Positions 14,290 to 14,357 of a stretch of DNA of 14,357 nucleotides are shown piece after piece (position 1 is the first letter of the stretch; every line of letters starts with the position of its first letter). Origin of the DNA: Pseudomonadota bacterium (GTDB lineage: Bacteria; SAR324; XYD2-FULL-50-16; JAHJRI01). The notes below the pieces were generated by a model that ran no database searches, had not been told where the DNA came from, and saw only the letters and a program-made list of their open reading frames with translations. Made by a program: the position numbers and the translations under genes. The DNA is taken from positions 1-14,357 of the forward strand of contig JAKSDL010000866.1 in assembly GCA_022360105.1 (NCBI GenBank), given 5' to 3'.

Positions 14290-14357
14290 ATGGACTTTTC
14301 CACTTTAGAAGCAGAAAGCAAACTAGGAGAAGACAGCCGTCGTCAGTTCAAAGTTGA
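14290..14357 (+). CDS. 5' end of a probable AlbA_2/Schlafen-type ATP-binding regulator
   Basis: The frame runs open to the window edge and encodes MDFSTLEAESKLGEDSRRQF, then KV. A short N-terminal helix followed by LGEDSRRQFK is typical of the opening of proteins with an AlbA_2 (Schlafen-type, putative DNA-binding/ATP-binding) domain, where the next segment is usually a helix ending in AFANTEGG-like residues. Only 22 complete codons are visible, so the assignment depends on that motif. AAGG (14284-14287) lies only 2 nt before the ATG, a tight spacing. Members of this family often act as regulators or as accessory proteins of mobile and defence loci; which applies here cannot be told. A likely operator array lies directly upstream. 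Confidence 0.5.
   Translation, partial: MDFSTLEAESKLGEDSRRQFKV

Overview
The window reads as a chromosomal segment of a Gram-negative bacterium with an outer membrane. Two predicted lipoproteins, two RND inner-membrane pumps and a periplasmic adaptor need such an envelope. Base composition is moderately AT-rich by eye. Gene style fits a proteobacterium in the broad sense (Desulfobacterota, SAR324 or a gammaproteobacterium), but nothing here fixes the taxon. There are no rRNA, tRNA or CRISPR elements and no intact insertion sequence.

Layout from left to right. The left edge probably holds the first 15 codons of an unidentified minus-strand gene, with a promoter and a ribosome binding site. 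Next, on the minus strand, is a secreted lipoprotein of the pectinacetylesterase/Notum family (297-1817). A 584-bp divergent intergenic region follows. It holds a likely esterase promoter inside a dyad, a second operator-like inverted repeat, and a MITE-like element of about 150 bp. On the plus strand come an unusual regulator with two MerR-type DNA-binding domains and an alpha-helical, TPR-like C-terminus (2402-3862) and, 8 bp later, a sensor histidine kinase (3871-5271). An OmpR-family response regulator lies convergently on the minus strand, its stop codon 6 bp from that of the kinase.

The right half is one minus-strand series, in transcription order: periplasmic adaptor lipoprotein (13835-12756), RND pump (12493-9332), second RND pump (9152-6096), response regulator (5958-5278). 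This recalls mdtABC followed by baeSR, except that the kinase has moved to the opposite strand next to the MerR-type gene. No outer-membrane channel gene is present. Upstream of the adaptor is an 11-bp-spaced direct repeat TAAGGTT-N4-TAAGGTT, which matches the architecture and core of the PmrA/QseB box. It is a good candidate target for the response regulator at the end of the series.

Inference: the central genes form an envelope-stress or efflux module. The kinase and response regulator would switch on the tripartite pump through the upstream box, and the MerR-type protein would set kinase levels or add a second input. At the right edge begins a plus-strand gene whose first residues look like an AlbA_2/Schlafen-type ATP-binding regulator. 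Three TTCGG motifs spaced exactly 22 bp apart surround its extended -10 promoter, suggesting a dedicated operator.
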